Source: Clostridia bacterium (GTDB lineage: Bacteria > Bacillota > Clostridia > Oscillospirales > SIG627). Taken from it: DNA of 64,000 bases. Below, one piece after another: positions 16,602 to 24,674 of this stretch. The stretch spans positions 62,001-126,000 of the forward strand of contig JAFWZW010000010.1 of the NCBI GenBank assembly GCA_017517325.1, in the 5' to 3' direction. Position 1 is the first letter of the stretch. Every line of letters starts with the position of its first letter. Made by a program: the position numbers and the translations under genes. The notes below the pieces were generated by a model. The model ran no database searches. It saw only the letters and a program-made list of their open reading frames with translations, and was not told the origin of the DNA.

Positions 16602-17896
16602 TATTTTTTCTCCTTAATGGGTTTTACAACGGAAAGGGCAATGCGATCCGCACGGTAAGATTTGCGGATCCGCTCCTGCAGATCCTCCAACGTAACGGCA
16701 GCAATGGCGTCGGGATAATCCAGCATATCCGTTCCGGCAAAGGCAAAGTCCATAAAGGTCTCCGCGATCTCGGTGGTGGAGTTCCAATCCTTCACACAGC
16801 GGGCGTATACCGCGCGGCGGCTGCGTTCAAAATCCTCGGGGGTCAAAAGCGCGGCGGCGTTCTTCACCGTTTCCCGAACGTGGCGGTAAACGGTCTCAGG
16901 GCGGTGGGATTCACCCAAGATCAGCAAATACCCGTAGCTGCGGGAGAGATTGTATTCCACGGAAAACTTATCCCCCACCAGCCCCTTTTCATACATTTCA
17001 TTGTAAAAACGGCTGGATTTTCCAAATAGAATATCGGAAAGGAGCTCGTGCTCCGCCTGTTTCTTTAAAATTTCCTCGGGGCGGATCCGCTTTTTCAGAT
17101 CCCCCTCCTTCATACCAACGGCAAAAAGGGGCAGAGCCACGGGAAATTCCTTTACGACCTTTTTCTTATTGATCCGCTTGGGCTCTGTGGGGAAGGCAGT
17201 CTCGATCCTGACACTGCGGCATTCCTTCAGGGTCTCGTCCAGCACCTCTACCACCCCTGCCTTGTTCCAAGGGCCGCAAAGCACCAGAAGCATATTGCTC
17301 AGATCGTAAAAGGTATTGTAGCAACGGTAAAGAATTTCGTGGGTAATGTGGGAAATGGTCTCCTCCGTTCCCGCAATATCCACCTTTACGTTGTGGTTGA
17401 CGTAGAGTGCATCCAGAAGTCCGTAATAAAGCTGATGGAAGGGCTCGTCGTGCCCCATTCGGATCTCCTGACCGATGATCCCCATCTCCTTCTGCACCGT
17501 CTCAGGGGTGAAATGAGGCGCCGTCACGAATTTCAAAAGTACCGAAAGGGCCTCTTCGTAGTGATCCGTAGCAGAAAAGAGGTAGGCGGTCATTTCCGTG
17601 GAGGTAAAGGCGTTACAGCTTGCGCCCAAAGCGGCAAAATCCGCAAAGGTATCGCTTCCGTCCTCGTTTTCAAATAGCTTGTGCTCCAAAAAGTGGGCAA
17701 TGCCGTCGGGAACGGTGATGAAATCCTGATCCGCATCGGTCTTAAAGGTACGGTGAATGGAGCCGTAGCGGGTACCGAAGAGAGCAAAGGCCTTTTTGTG
17801 CGCCTTGGGAATGATCACCACCTTCAGGCCGGAAGGGTGATTGCCCTGATAGTATTTTTCCTGCAGGCGGGGGTTTTCTTTGGTGTAGAATCTCAT
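16601..17896 (-). CDS. M16-family zinc peptidase (YmfH-like, active subunit)
   Basis: The 431-residue product carries the inverted zinc motif HFLEH (His68, catalytic Glu71, His72) and a downstream Glu in GIIGQEIRMG (about Glu144), as in pitrilysin/insulinase peptidases. The second half is the usual inactive-like M16 C-domain. In Firmicutes such a subunit is commonly paired with a partner lacking the zinc motif; here that partner is the gene immediately upstream, overlapping by ATGA. They likely form a clamshell heterodimer that cleaves peptides. The cell compartment is probably cytoplasmic, as no signal peptide is seen. Substrate unknown. Confidence 0.88.
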   Translation of the reverse strand: MRFYTKENPRLQEKYYQGNHPSGLKVVIIPKAHKKAFALFGTRYGSIHRTFKTDADQDFITVPDGIAHFLEHKLFENEDGSDTFADFAALGASCNAFTSTEMTAYLFSATDHYEEALSVLLKFVTAPHFTPETVQKEMGIIGQEIRMGHDEPFHQLYYGLLDALYVNHNVKVDIAGTEETISHITHEILYRCYNTFYDLSNMLLVLCGPWNKAGVVEVLDETLKECRSVRIETAFPTEPKRINKKKVVKEFPVALPLFAVGMKEGDLKKRIRPEEILKKQAEHELLSDILFGKSSRFYNEMYEKGLVGDKFSVEYNLSRSYGYLLILGESHRPETVYRHVRETVKNAAALLTPEDFERSRRAVYARCVKDWNSTTEIAETFMDFAFAGTDMLDYPDAIAAVTLEDLQERIRKSYRADRIALSVVKPIKEKK

Positions 17897-19179
17897 GTTT
17901 CTGCCTCCTTTGCCGTCAGGGTATAGATGGTATCCAGCGTGATCTTCTCGGAAACGCGGACTACGTCTTCCTTTTGGATCTTCTGCACGTCTCTGATGAT
18001 CTCTTCAGGGGTAACGATCCGATCCGCCAACACCCGTGGCAGGTACCACTCTGCCAGGACGGCGGGGTTATCCCCAAGGCCGCGCATCGCATGGATCAAA
18101 GCACCCTTGGCGCTTTCCATTTCCTCGTCCGTCACGTTGCCGCGGCGGATCTCATCCATTTGATTTAAAGCCTCCTTTACCGAAACGTCACGGTTTTCGG
18201 GGGCAATGCCCGCATAAATGAGCATAACACCCTTCATCGCATCGGGAGAAGAGGAAACGGAGTAGCAAAGGCTCATCTTCTCTCTCAAAACGCAGAAAAG
18301 TTTGGAGGTCAAAGAGCCTCCCAGCACCGCGTTGTATACGCTCATAGCGCGGGCATCCTCATCGTAAACGGAGGTGCCCGTGCGGAAGCCCATCACCAGA
18401 TTGGCCTGAGTAATATCCATCTTTTCCGTTACCTCCCGCACACTTCTTGCCTTGGTACGGATGGAGGGCTGGGGCAAGGGGGCGGGGCTGCGCTTCAGCC
18501 CTGCCAGCATTCCCTTGACTTTTTCAGCGGTGGCGCTTCGGTCAAAGCGGCCAACGAAGAAGATCTCGATCCGCGCCGTCTCCAGAAGGCGGCGGTAATA
18601 GGCCGTAAGGCTTTCAGGGGTAATGGCACGCAGAACGCTCTTCACGCCCATAGAGCTGATGCTGTAGGGCTCCAGGCGGCACATATGCTCAAACATTCTG
18701 CTTCTGGCATACCGTGCCTTGTTGTTGATAATGGAGGCAAGGTCGTCAAGGTTGCGCTTTTTCTCGCTCTTCACGTATTCCCCGTCAAATACTCCTTGGG
18801 GCAGATACGGACGGCGGAGCACCTCCTCTAAAATATCAAGTCCTTTTCCGGTGGCAGTCTCTCCCGGGAAGGCGTAGGCATCCTCCAGCGTGCAAAGGGA
18901 AAGGCACAGGGCGTGCCACTCTCCCACCTTCGCAGTATCGGAATCCAATTCCGCGTCAAAGGCACCGTCCAGGGCACAGTTCAGCGCCAGCTGGGTGGGA
19001 TACTTTTCACAGCCCCTGGTCAGAACGCGTGAAAGAAGGCTGTTGTAGGAAGCATTCTCCTTCGTCAGAGGGGTTACGAAATAAAAACTAATATAGTTGG
19101 TCTTATAACGGTCGTTTTCCACAAAGTTCAGATAAGTCTCCGAACCAAGCGAGATCCGTTCCATTGAGTCTCGGCTCAT
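17893..19179 (-). CDS. M16-family peptidase homologue without zinc motif (YmfF-like)
   Basis: The 428-residue protein shares the M16 fold pattern (for example GRFDRSATAEKVKGML and the RxxY-like segment VLREKMSLCYSVSSSPD near residue 300). At the place of the HxxEH helix it has NSLLSRVLTRGCEKYP, so the zinc ligands are missing and it cannot be a peptidase alone. Paired inactive/active M16 subunits are known from bacteria. It is the first gene of the seven-gene operon, with AAAGGATCAAA ahead of the ATG. The overlap with the active subunit suggests equal synthesis of both. Confidence 0.85.
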   Translation of the reverse strand: MSRDSMERISLGSETYLNFVENDRYKTNYISFYFVTPLTKENASYNSLLSRVLTRGCEKYPTQLALNCALDGAFDAELDSDTAKVGEWHALCLSLCTLEDAYAFPGETATGKGLDILEEVLRRPYLPQGVFDGEYVKSEKKRNLDDLASIINNKARYARSRMFEHMCRLEPYSISSMGVKSVLRAITPESLTAYYRRLLETARIEIFFVGRFDRSATAEKVKGMLAGLKRSPAPLPQPSIRTKARSVREVTEKMDITQANLVMGFRTGTSVYDEDARAMSVYNAVLGGSLTSKLFCVLREKMSLCYSVSSSPDAMKGVMLIYAGIAPENRDVSVKEALNQMDEIRRGNVTDEEMESAKGALIHAMRGLGDNPAVLAEWYLPRVLADRIVTPEEIIRDVQKIQKEDVVRVSEKITLDTIYTLTAKEAET

Positions 19180-19230
19180 TTTGATCCTTTCTTCACCTGC
19201 CTGATCACAGGCAACATTTTCCTTCTTACT

Positions 19231-19259
19231 ATTATACTACAGTCTTTGCAGGTTTTCAA
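19231..19259 (-). promoter_or_regulatory. Promoter of the envelope protein operon
   Basis: On the minus strand TTGAAA (19254-19259) and TATAAT (19231-19236) have a 17-base spacer. The leader contains a small GCCTG-ATCA-CAGGC hairpin at about 19198-19211. This appears to be the only promoter for the seven genes down to 11218. Confidence 0.8.
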
Positions 19260-19412
19260 ATATTTTTGTGATTTTTTTGTGAAAAAGTTAAAAGTTTATC
19301 TTTTTTTCCACGGACGTTTGGCTCATTTCAACCCAAAACCGCCCCTAATGATCCCAAAAGAATACCAGAATGAAATTTTTTTTGGATTTTTTCATTTTTT
19401 TCTTGTTAGGTA

Positions 19413-19441
19413 TTGCACATATTTACATTTTTTAGTATAAT
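19413..19441 (+). promoter_or_regulatory. Sigma-A promoter of pckG
   Basis: TTGCAC (19413-19418) and a perfect TATAAT (19436-19441) have a 17-base spacer in a T-rich region. Between this and the divergent operon promoter nothing else is recognisable. Confidence 0.85.
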
Positions 19442-19482
19442 GTTCTTAAATCTGGATATTTTTCTATGAAAGGAATTAAATT

Positions 19483-21261
19483 ATGACCACCAACGCAACC
19501 GTAACCAAGTGGATCGAGGAGATGAAGGCTCTTCTTAATCCTGATCAAGTAGTATGGATTACCGGCGATGAAGCACAATTGGAAGCCCTCCGTGAGGAGG
19601 CTGTCAAAACCGGCGAGCTTGAAAAGCTGAATGAAGAAAAGCTCCCCGGCTGCTACCTTCACAGAACCCGTCAGAACGACGTAGCCCGCGTGGAGGACAG
19701 AACCTTCATCTGCACCTCCGTTAAGGAGGATGCAGGCCCCACCAACAACTGGTGCGCCCCTGCTGAAATGTACAAGAAGCTCTATGATATCGCCCGCGGC
19801 ACCTATCAGGGCAGAACCATGTATATCATTCCCTTCTCCATGGGCCCCATCGGCTCTCCTCTCGCCAAGGCAGGCATCGAAGTGACCGATTCCATCTACG
19901 TTGTTCTCAATATGGCAATTATGACCCGCGTAGGCACCAAGGTACTGGAGGTGCTGGGCGATTCCAACGACTGGGTTCGCGGTCTCCACGCCAAGTGTGA
20001 CGTTGACCCCGAAAAGAGATACATCTGCCAGTTCCCCGAAGATAACACCATCATTTCCGTAAACTCCGCTTACGGCGGAAACGTGCTTTTGGGTAAGAAG
20101 TGCTTCGCTCTGCGAATCGCTTCCTATCAGGGCTGGAAAGAGGGCTGGATGGCAGAGCATATGCTCATCCTCGGTATCGAGAATCCTCAGGGCGAAGTAA
20201 AATATATCGCCGCCGCATTCCCCTCTGCCTGCGGTAAGACCAACCTTGCAATGCTTATTCCTCCGGAATACCTCCGCAAGAAGGGCTACAAGGTTTGGAC
20301 TGTTGGTGACGATATTGCTTGGATGCGCATCGGCGCAGACGGCAGACTTTACGCCATCAACCCCGAAAACGGCTTCTTCGGCGTAGCACCCGGTACCAAC
20401 GAGAAGTCCAACTTCAACGCACTGGCTTCCACCAAGAAGAACACCATCTTCACCAACGTTGCGCACGACCTGAACGACAACACCGTTTGGTGGGAAGGCC
20501 TCAACAAGGATCTCCCCCAAAACGCCATCGACTGGAAGGGCAACCCCTGGGATCCCTCCAAGTTCGACAAGGCAGACAAATCCACCTGTGCCGCTCACCC
20601 CAACTCCCGCTTCACCGCTCCCGCTGTGAACTGTCCCTGCATTTCCGAGGAGTTCGATAAGGGTGCTGGCGTGCCCATCTCCGCCATCGTATTCGGCGGC
20701 AGACGTGCAAAACTGGCTCCTCTGGTTTATCAGTCCAAGGATTGGAACAACGGCGTATTCGTGGGTGCCATTATGGCTTCCGAAACCACCGCAGCCGCTG
20801 CCGGTGCCGTTGGTGTCGTTCGTCACGATCCTATGGCTATGCTTCCCTTCTGCGGTTACAATATGGGTGACTACTTCCAGCACTGGCTGGATATGGGTGC
20901 AAAGCTTGGTGACAAGGCTCCCAAGATCTTCAACGTAAACTGGTTCCGTACCGATGATGAAGGCAACTTCATTTGGCCCGGCTTCGGTGATAATATGAGA
21001 GTTCTCAACTGGATCATCGACCGCTGCGAAGGCAAGGCAGAAGCCAGCGAGACCGCCATCGGCTACATTCCCCAGCCCGAGGATATCGACCTGACCGATC
21101 TGGATATGGATATCGAGACCCTCAAGAGCATTCTCACCGTAGATAAGCAGGCTTGGGTTGATTACGCCGCAGACGTCACCGAATACTTCAAGAAGTTCGA
21201 CCGTCTCCCCGCAGAGCTTGCTTCCCAGCTTGAGAGCCTGAAGGCAAACCTGAACAAGTAA
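19483..21261 (+). CDS. pckG: Phosphoenolpyruvate carboxykinase (GTP)
   Basis: This enzyme interconverts oxaloacetate plus GTP with PEP, CO2 and GDP. The 592-residue length and motifs are those of the GTP class: the P-loop with the hyper-reactive cysteine FPSACGKTNLAM (Cys250, Lys252), the metal-binding segment VGDDIAWMR, the N-terminal substrate loop, and the mobile-lid region (CPCISEEFDKGAGVPIS). It does not match the ATP class. AAAGGA precedes the ATG. In anaerobes it may run either toward gluconeogenesis or toward PEP carboxylation during fermentation to succinate or propionate; the direction cannot be told here. It is monocistronic with its own promoter and terminator. Confidence 0.97.
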   Translation: MTTNATVTKWIEEMKALLNPDQVVWITGDEAQLEALREEAVKTGELEKLNEEKLPGCYLHRTRQNDVARVEDRTFICTSVKEDAGPTNNWCAPAEMYKKLYDIARGTYQGRTMYIIPFSMGPIGSPLAKAGIEVTDSIYVVLNMAIMTRVGTKVLEVLGDSNDWVRGLHAKCDVDPEKRYICQFPEDNTIISVNSAYGGNVLLGKKCFALRIASYQGWKEGWMAEHMLILGIENPQGEVKYIAAAFPSACGKTNLAMLIPPEYLRKKGYKVWTVGDDIAWMRIGADGRLYAINPENGFFGVAPGTNEKSNFNALASTKKNTIFTNVAHDLNDNTVWWEGLNKDLPQNAIDWKGNPWDPSKFDKADKSTCAAHPNSRFTAPAVNCPCISEEFDKGAGVPISAIVFGGRRAKLAPLVYQSKDWNNGVFVGAIMASETTAAAAGAVGVVRHDPMAMLPFCGYNMGDYFQHWLDMGAKLGDKAPKIFNVNWFRTDDEGNFIWPGFGDNMRVLNWIIDRCEGKAEASETAIGYIPQPEDIDLTDLDMDIETLKSILTVDKQAWVDYAADVTEYFKKFDRLPAELASQLESLKANLNK

Positions 21262-21266
21262 TAACG

Positions 21267-21301
21267 AAAAAATCACTGAGCGCCTCGCTCAGTGATTTTT
21301 T
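21267..21301 (+). terminator. Terminator of pckG
   Basis: A 14-bp stem AAAATCACTGAGCG/CGCTCAGTGATTTT with a 3-base loop sits between an A-run and a T-run, right after the pckG stop. Confidence 0.9.
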
Positions 21302-21303
21302 AC

Positions 21304-21338
21304 AAAAGAAACGCTGCAAGAATCTTGCAGCGTTTCTC
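21304..21338 (-). terminator. Terminator of csoR-copA
   Basis: A 13-bp stem (GAAACGCTGCAAG and its complement) lies immediately after the copA stop, read on the minus strand and followed by TTTTG. It stands back to back with the pckG terminator. Confidence 0.85.
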
Positions 21339-21341
21339 TTT

Positions 21342-21542
21342 TCAGATGACCTTGTAACCTTCTTTTTCGATGGTCTCCTTCAAGATCGCATCGGAAACCT
21401 CCCCTTCCAGAATGACCACAGCCTGCTTTTTCACGTGGTCTGCCGTCACTTCCTTCACACCGGGAATGGCTTCCAGCGCCTTTTTCACGTGTGCCTCGCA
21501 GTGAGGGCACATCATACCTTCGATTCCAATGATCTTTTCCAT
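21342..21542 (-). CDS. Internal CopZ-like copper chaperone start within copA
   Basis: Inside the copA frame an ATG at 21542 is preceded by AAAGGAG 9 bases upstream. The 66-residue product from there (MEKIIGIEGMMCPHCEAHVKK to the stop) is a complete ferredoxin-like heavy-metal domain, the size of a free CopZ chaperone. I see no stop codon between the ATPase and this domain. The cell could therefore make both the fused protein and a free chaperone from one gene. Whether the internal site is used is inference. Confidence 0.5.
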   Translation of the reverse strand: MEKIIGIEGMMCPHCEAHVKKALEAIPGVKEVTADHVKKQAVVILEGEVSDAILKETIEKEGYKVI

Positions 21543-23789
21543 CGTATCAATCTCCTTTTTCTTTGTTTGTTTTTCTTTTTTCGCTTCGCCCCACGAGAAG
21601 AAATTCAGTCGCAGGGCGTTTGAAACCACCAAAAAGCTGGAAACACTCATAGCTGCGGCCCCGAACATAGGGGTCAGATCCCAACCGAGTCCGGCAGAAA
21701 AGGCTCCTGCCGCAAGGGGAATGCCGATGAGGTTATAGCAAAATGCCCAGAAGAGGTTTTCCTTAATGTTCCAAAGAGTCTTGCGGGAAAGAGCAATAAG
21801 GCGGGGCACTTCGGAAAGAGTGCTGTTCATCAAAACCACTTGAGAGGCATCCATAGCAACGTCCATTCCCGCACCGATGGCAACACCCACGTGGGCAGCG
21901 GTCAGGGCGGGGGCGTCGTTAATGCCGTCACCCACCATCATCACACGTCCTTCTTTTTTCAGCTTTTCCACCAGATCTTCCTTGCCCTCGGGAAGCACGC
22001 CCGCATAAATCTCCTCAATGCCGCAGGTGGCAGCAATGGCTTTTGCCGTTTCCTTACGGTCACCGGTGATCATCACCACCCGAAGCCCCATTTTTTTCAT
22101 TTGGGAAACGGCCGGCGCGGAATCCTCCTTCACCGTATCGGAAAGAGCAAGAAGCCCAATATATTCCCCATTTGATGCAAAAAACAAAGTTGTTTTCCCC
22201 TGCCGGGAAAGGCTTTCTGCTTCTTTTAAAGCCTCATCGGGAAGGGAAAGTGTTTCCTCAATCAACTCCCGTTTTCCGCCAAGGGCGAAGGCGGGTCCCA
22301 CGCGTCCCTCCACACCGAAGCCGGCGCGGCTTTGAAAATCGGTCAGTTCCAAGGGATCAAGCCCTTCCCGTTCCGCCAGTTCCTTTACTGCCGCGGCAAT
22401 GGGGTGGGCGCTCCCTCCCTCCAAGGTTGCGGCAATGCGGATCAGCTCCTCGCGGGAAACGCCCGCGGCGGGCAGTATGCTTGCAACCTGCATTTTACCG
22501 GTGGTCACGGTGCCCGTCTTATCCAGCACCACGATTCCCGTTTTTCCGGCGATCTCAAGGCTTTCAGCAGTTTTAAAGAGGATCCCGTGTCGGGCGGCAA
22601 CCCCGTTTGCTACCATGATCGCCACCGGCGTAGCAAGGCCGAGAGCACAGGGGCAGCTGACCACCAGAACGGCGATCCCACGGGAAAGAGCCACCTCAAA
22701 GGGCATAGCAAACACAAGATTGACCCCAAAGGAGGCGAGGGCAAGGGTCATCACCACGGGTACGAATACACCGCTGACCCGATCTGCAAGTCTTGCAATG
22801 GGTGCCTTGGAGGCAGAGGCGGCGGTGACCCGCTGAATGATGCGGGAAAGCGCCGTTTCCTCCCCTACCTTTTCCACGCGCAGATGAAGCTTGCCCGAAA
22901 GGCTCACGGTACCGGTATAAACAGGATCCCCGCTTTTCTTATCCGCAGGCACGCTCTCCCCCGTCAGGGCAGATTCATCCACAGCTCCTTCACCAGAAAG
23001 CACGGTGCAATCCGCGGGGAAACGCTCTCCCGGGCGGACCACTGCCTCATCTCCCACCTGAAGCTGCTCCAGCGGAATGGAAATCTCCACTCCGTCACGC
23101 AGAACGTTTGCCACCTCGGGGGAAAGGGCCTGCAGCCCTTCAATGGCGGCGGTAGTCTTCCCCTTAGAATAGGCCTCCAGCATTTTGCCAACGGTGATCA
23201 AAACCAAGATCATAGCGGCAGATTCAAAATAAAGCCCGTGAAGAAGATGCCCGCTTGCTTCAGGGTCTGCCGCCATCAGGATCAACAAAGCGGTGCTGTA
23301 TAAAAACGATACTCCCGAGCCCAGAGCCACCAGCGTATCCATATTGGGCGCACGGTGCCATAAAGCCCGAAAACCCCCCACAAAAAAACGGCGGTGGATC
23401 AGAAGCACCGAAAGGCTCAAAAGAAATTGGTAGATCCCCTGCGCCAAGGGCGAAAACCATTCAGGCATCATAAGGCCCACCATATGCCCCATGGATACCG
23501 CCATCAGGAAAACGAGTATAACGGCGGAAAGGATCAGGGCAGGTAAAAGGCCCTGTTCCTTTTCCTTGGGAGCTTGGGTCTTTTTCTCCGCCCCCTTCAA
23601 GGCGGCGCCGTACCCCGCCTTTTCCACGGAAGCAATGATCTCCGCAGGGGTGGCGCTTCCTTCCACCTGCATGGAATTGGTCAAAAGGCTCACCGAGCAA
23701 GCCGAGACCCCCTCCACCGCCGAGACCGCCTTTTCAACCCGGGCACTGCAGGCGGCACAGTTCATACCCGTAACGGAAAATTCCATCAT
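21342..23789 (-). CDS. copA: Copper-exporting P-type ATPase with C-terminal CopZ-like domain
   Basis: The 815-residue P1B-ATPase pumps Cu(I) out of the cytoplasm. In order: an N-terminal heavy-metal domain with GMNCAAC (Cys11, Cys14), transmembrane helices from residue 80, the actuator motif TGES (277-280), the ion-binding CPC motif (379-381), the phosphorylation motif DKTGT (Asp423), the HP motif GGSAHPIAAA, the hinge VMVGDGINDAP, and two last helices with the YN and MxxSS motifs. A linker of Lys/Glu then leads to a second heavy-metal domain at 750-815 with GMMCPHC. A C-terminal domain of this kind is rare; most CopA proteins carry theirs at the N-terminus only. It follows csoR in a copper operon. 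Confidence 0.95.
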   Translation of the reverse strand: MMEFSVTGMNCAACSARVEKAVSAVEGVSACSVSLLTNSMQVEGSATPAEIIASVEKAGYGAALKGAEKKTQAPKEKEQGLLPALILSAVILVFLMAVSMGHMVGLMMPEWFSPLAQGIYQFLLSLSVLLIHRRFFVGGFRALWHRAPNMDTLVALGSGVSFLYSTALLILMAADPEASGHLLHGLYFESAAMILVLITVGKMLEAYSKGKTTAAIEGLQALSPEVANVLRDGVEISIPLEQLQVGDEAVVRPGERFPADCTVLSGEGAVDESALTGESVPADKKSGDPVYTGTVSLSGKLHLRVEKVGEETALSRIIQRVTAASASKAPIARLADRVSGVFVPVVMTLALASFGVNLVFAMPFEVALSRGIAVLVVSCPCALGLATPVAIMVANGVAARHGILFKTAESLEIAGKTGIVVLDKTGTVTTGKMQVASILPAAGVSREELIRIAATLEGGSAHPIAAAVKELAEREGLDPLELTDFQSRAGFGVEGRVGPAFALGGKRELIEETLSLPDEALKEAESLSRQGKTTLFFASNGEYIGLLALSDTVKEDSAPAVSQMKKMGLRVVMITGDRKETAKAIAATCGIEEIYAGVLPEGKEDLVEKLKKEGRVMMVGDGINDAPALTAAHVGVAIGAGMDVAMDASQVVLMNSTLSEVPRLIALSRKTLWNIKENLFWAFCYNLIGIPLAAGAFSAGLGWDLTPMFGAAAMSVSSFLVVSNALRLNFFSWGEAKKEKQTKKKEIDTMEKIIGIEGMMCPHCEAHVKKALEAIPGVKEVTADHVKKQAVVILEGEVSDAILKETIEKEGYKVI

Positions 23790-23802
23790 TTCAACCCCTC
23801 TT

Positions 23803-24102
23803 TTATTTCATCAATCGGCGAAGGGTACGGACCAAATCTTCAGCGGTTCCGTCCTTCCCTTCCTTCAGATCCTGACAGACGCAGGTGCGGATATGCTCCT
23901 CCAAAAGCATACGGGAAAAGGAGCCCAGCGCCTCCCTTGCGGCGGCGGCTTGGGTGAGAATATCGGTGCAGTAGGCATCCTCCTCCACCATTTTATAAAT
24001 ACCCCGTATCTGTCCGGAAATACGGTTCAGCCGATTCAGAAGCGCTTTTTCTTCTTGGGTGCTTCTTTTTTTCGTTCGTTTGCAGGAACAGGCGTGATCC
24101 AT
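23803..24102 (-). CDS. csoR: CsoR-family copper-sensing repressor
   Basis: The 99-residue all-helical repressor releases DNA on binding Cu(I). The diagnostic ligand set Cys45, His70 and Cys74 (DAYCTDIL ... LLEEHIRTCV) is present, and the N-terminal segment RLNRISGQIRGIYKMVEED is the family signature. The start is the ATG at 24102 because GGGAGG lies just before it; a longer TTG start would overlap the operator side. It is cotranscribed with copA, 13 bases downstream, and its operator sits on the promoter. The N-terminus HACSCKRTKKR adds extra Cys/His residues of unknown role. Confidence 0.93.
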   Translation of the reverse strand: MDHACSCKRTKKRSTQEEKALLNRLNRISGQIRGIYKMVEEDAYCTDILTQAAAAREALGSFSRMLLEEHIRTCVCQDLKEGKDGTAEDLVRTLRRLMK

Positions 24103-24123
24103 CGTGTCCTCCCACTTGTTCAA

Positions 24124-24144
24124 ATATACCCCCGCGGGGTATAT
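24124..24144. promoter_or_regulatory. CsoR operator
   Basis: A perfect 9-bp inverted repeat ATATACCCC-CGC-GGGGTATAT has the G/C-tract with AT flanks known for CsoR sites. It lies just downstream of the -10 box, over the expected transcript start, so bound CsoR would block initiation. Confidence 0.85.
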
Positions 24145-24146
24145 TC

Positions 24147-24175
24147 AGTATATAAAAAAACCGGGAAAAAGTCAA
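24147..24175 (-). promoter_or_regulatory. Promoter of csoR-copA
   Basis: On the minus strand TTGACT (24170-24175) and TATACT (24147-24152) have a 17-base spacer. The -35 box lies in the loop of the preceding gene's terminator hairpin and the spacer is its U-run. Confidence 0.85.
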
Positions 24176-24190
24176 GTGCCTTCCCGGTTT
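24154..24190 (-). terminator. Terminator of the ylmH-acetyltransferase operon
   Basis: On the minus strand AAACCGGGAA (24181-24190 complement) pairs with TTCCCGGTTT (24158-24167 complement) across a 13-base loop, followed by a T-run. It overlaps the csoR promoter. Confidence 0.75.
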
Positions 24191-24196
24191 CTTTTT

Positions 24197-24664
24197 TTAT
24201 AAAAGCGTTTCCAGATATACCTTTTGCGGTACCAGACCGCACTTTTCGTAAAACGCCATGGCAGAAGGGTTACAGGCCCATACGTTAAGGGTCAGGTTGT
24301 AACAGCCCTCCTCCTTGGCAAAGGCCTTTACGTAAGCAAAAAGTGCCTTGCCCACCCCTTTTCCGCGGGTACATTCATCCACGCAAAGATCATCCAAATA
24401 CAGGGTCTTTACGTCCGTCAATACGTGGCTGTTCTTCTCCTGCTGAAAAACGCAGAAGGCGTACCCCAAAACAGTCCCCTCCTCCACGGCCACGAATACG
24501 GGTCGGACAGGATCCTTCAGGATCTCCAGTATTTCAGGATCCGTATATTTTTTTACACCTCCGTAGAACAGATCGGGTCTGCCCTTGTGGTGTACCTCCA
24601 ACACTTGATAAAGAAGGGAATTGATCCCCTGAAGGTCTTCCGTTCTTGCTCTTCTGATCTCCAT
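24197..24664 (-). CDS. GNAT-family N-acetyltransferase
   Basis: The 155-residue GNAT fold transfers an acetyl group from acetyl-CoA to an amine. Visible are the N-terminal MEIRRARTEDL, motif A LYLDDLCVDECTRGKGVGKAL with the acetyl-CoA pyrophosphate loop RGKGVG, and the C-terminal NPSAMAFYEKCGL. The start is the ATG at 24664, placed by AAAGGAG. It follows ylmH by 10 bases. The substrate cannot be assigned; protein or small-molecule targets are both possible. Confidence 0.88.
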   Translation of the reverse strand: MEIRRARTEDLQGINSLLYQVLEVHHKGRPDLFYGGVKKYTDPEILEILKDPVRPVFVAVEEGTVLGYAFCVFQQEKNSHVLTDVKTLYLDDLCVDECTRGKGVGKALFAYVKAFAKEEGCYNLTLNVWACNPSAMAFYEKCGLVPQKVYLETLL

Positions 24665-24674
24665 TTTTCTCCTT

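Noticed and set aside
19432..21276. A 614-codon minus-strand frame.
   Set aside because: It lies wholly antisense to pckG, whose motifs and promoter are unambiguous.
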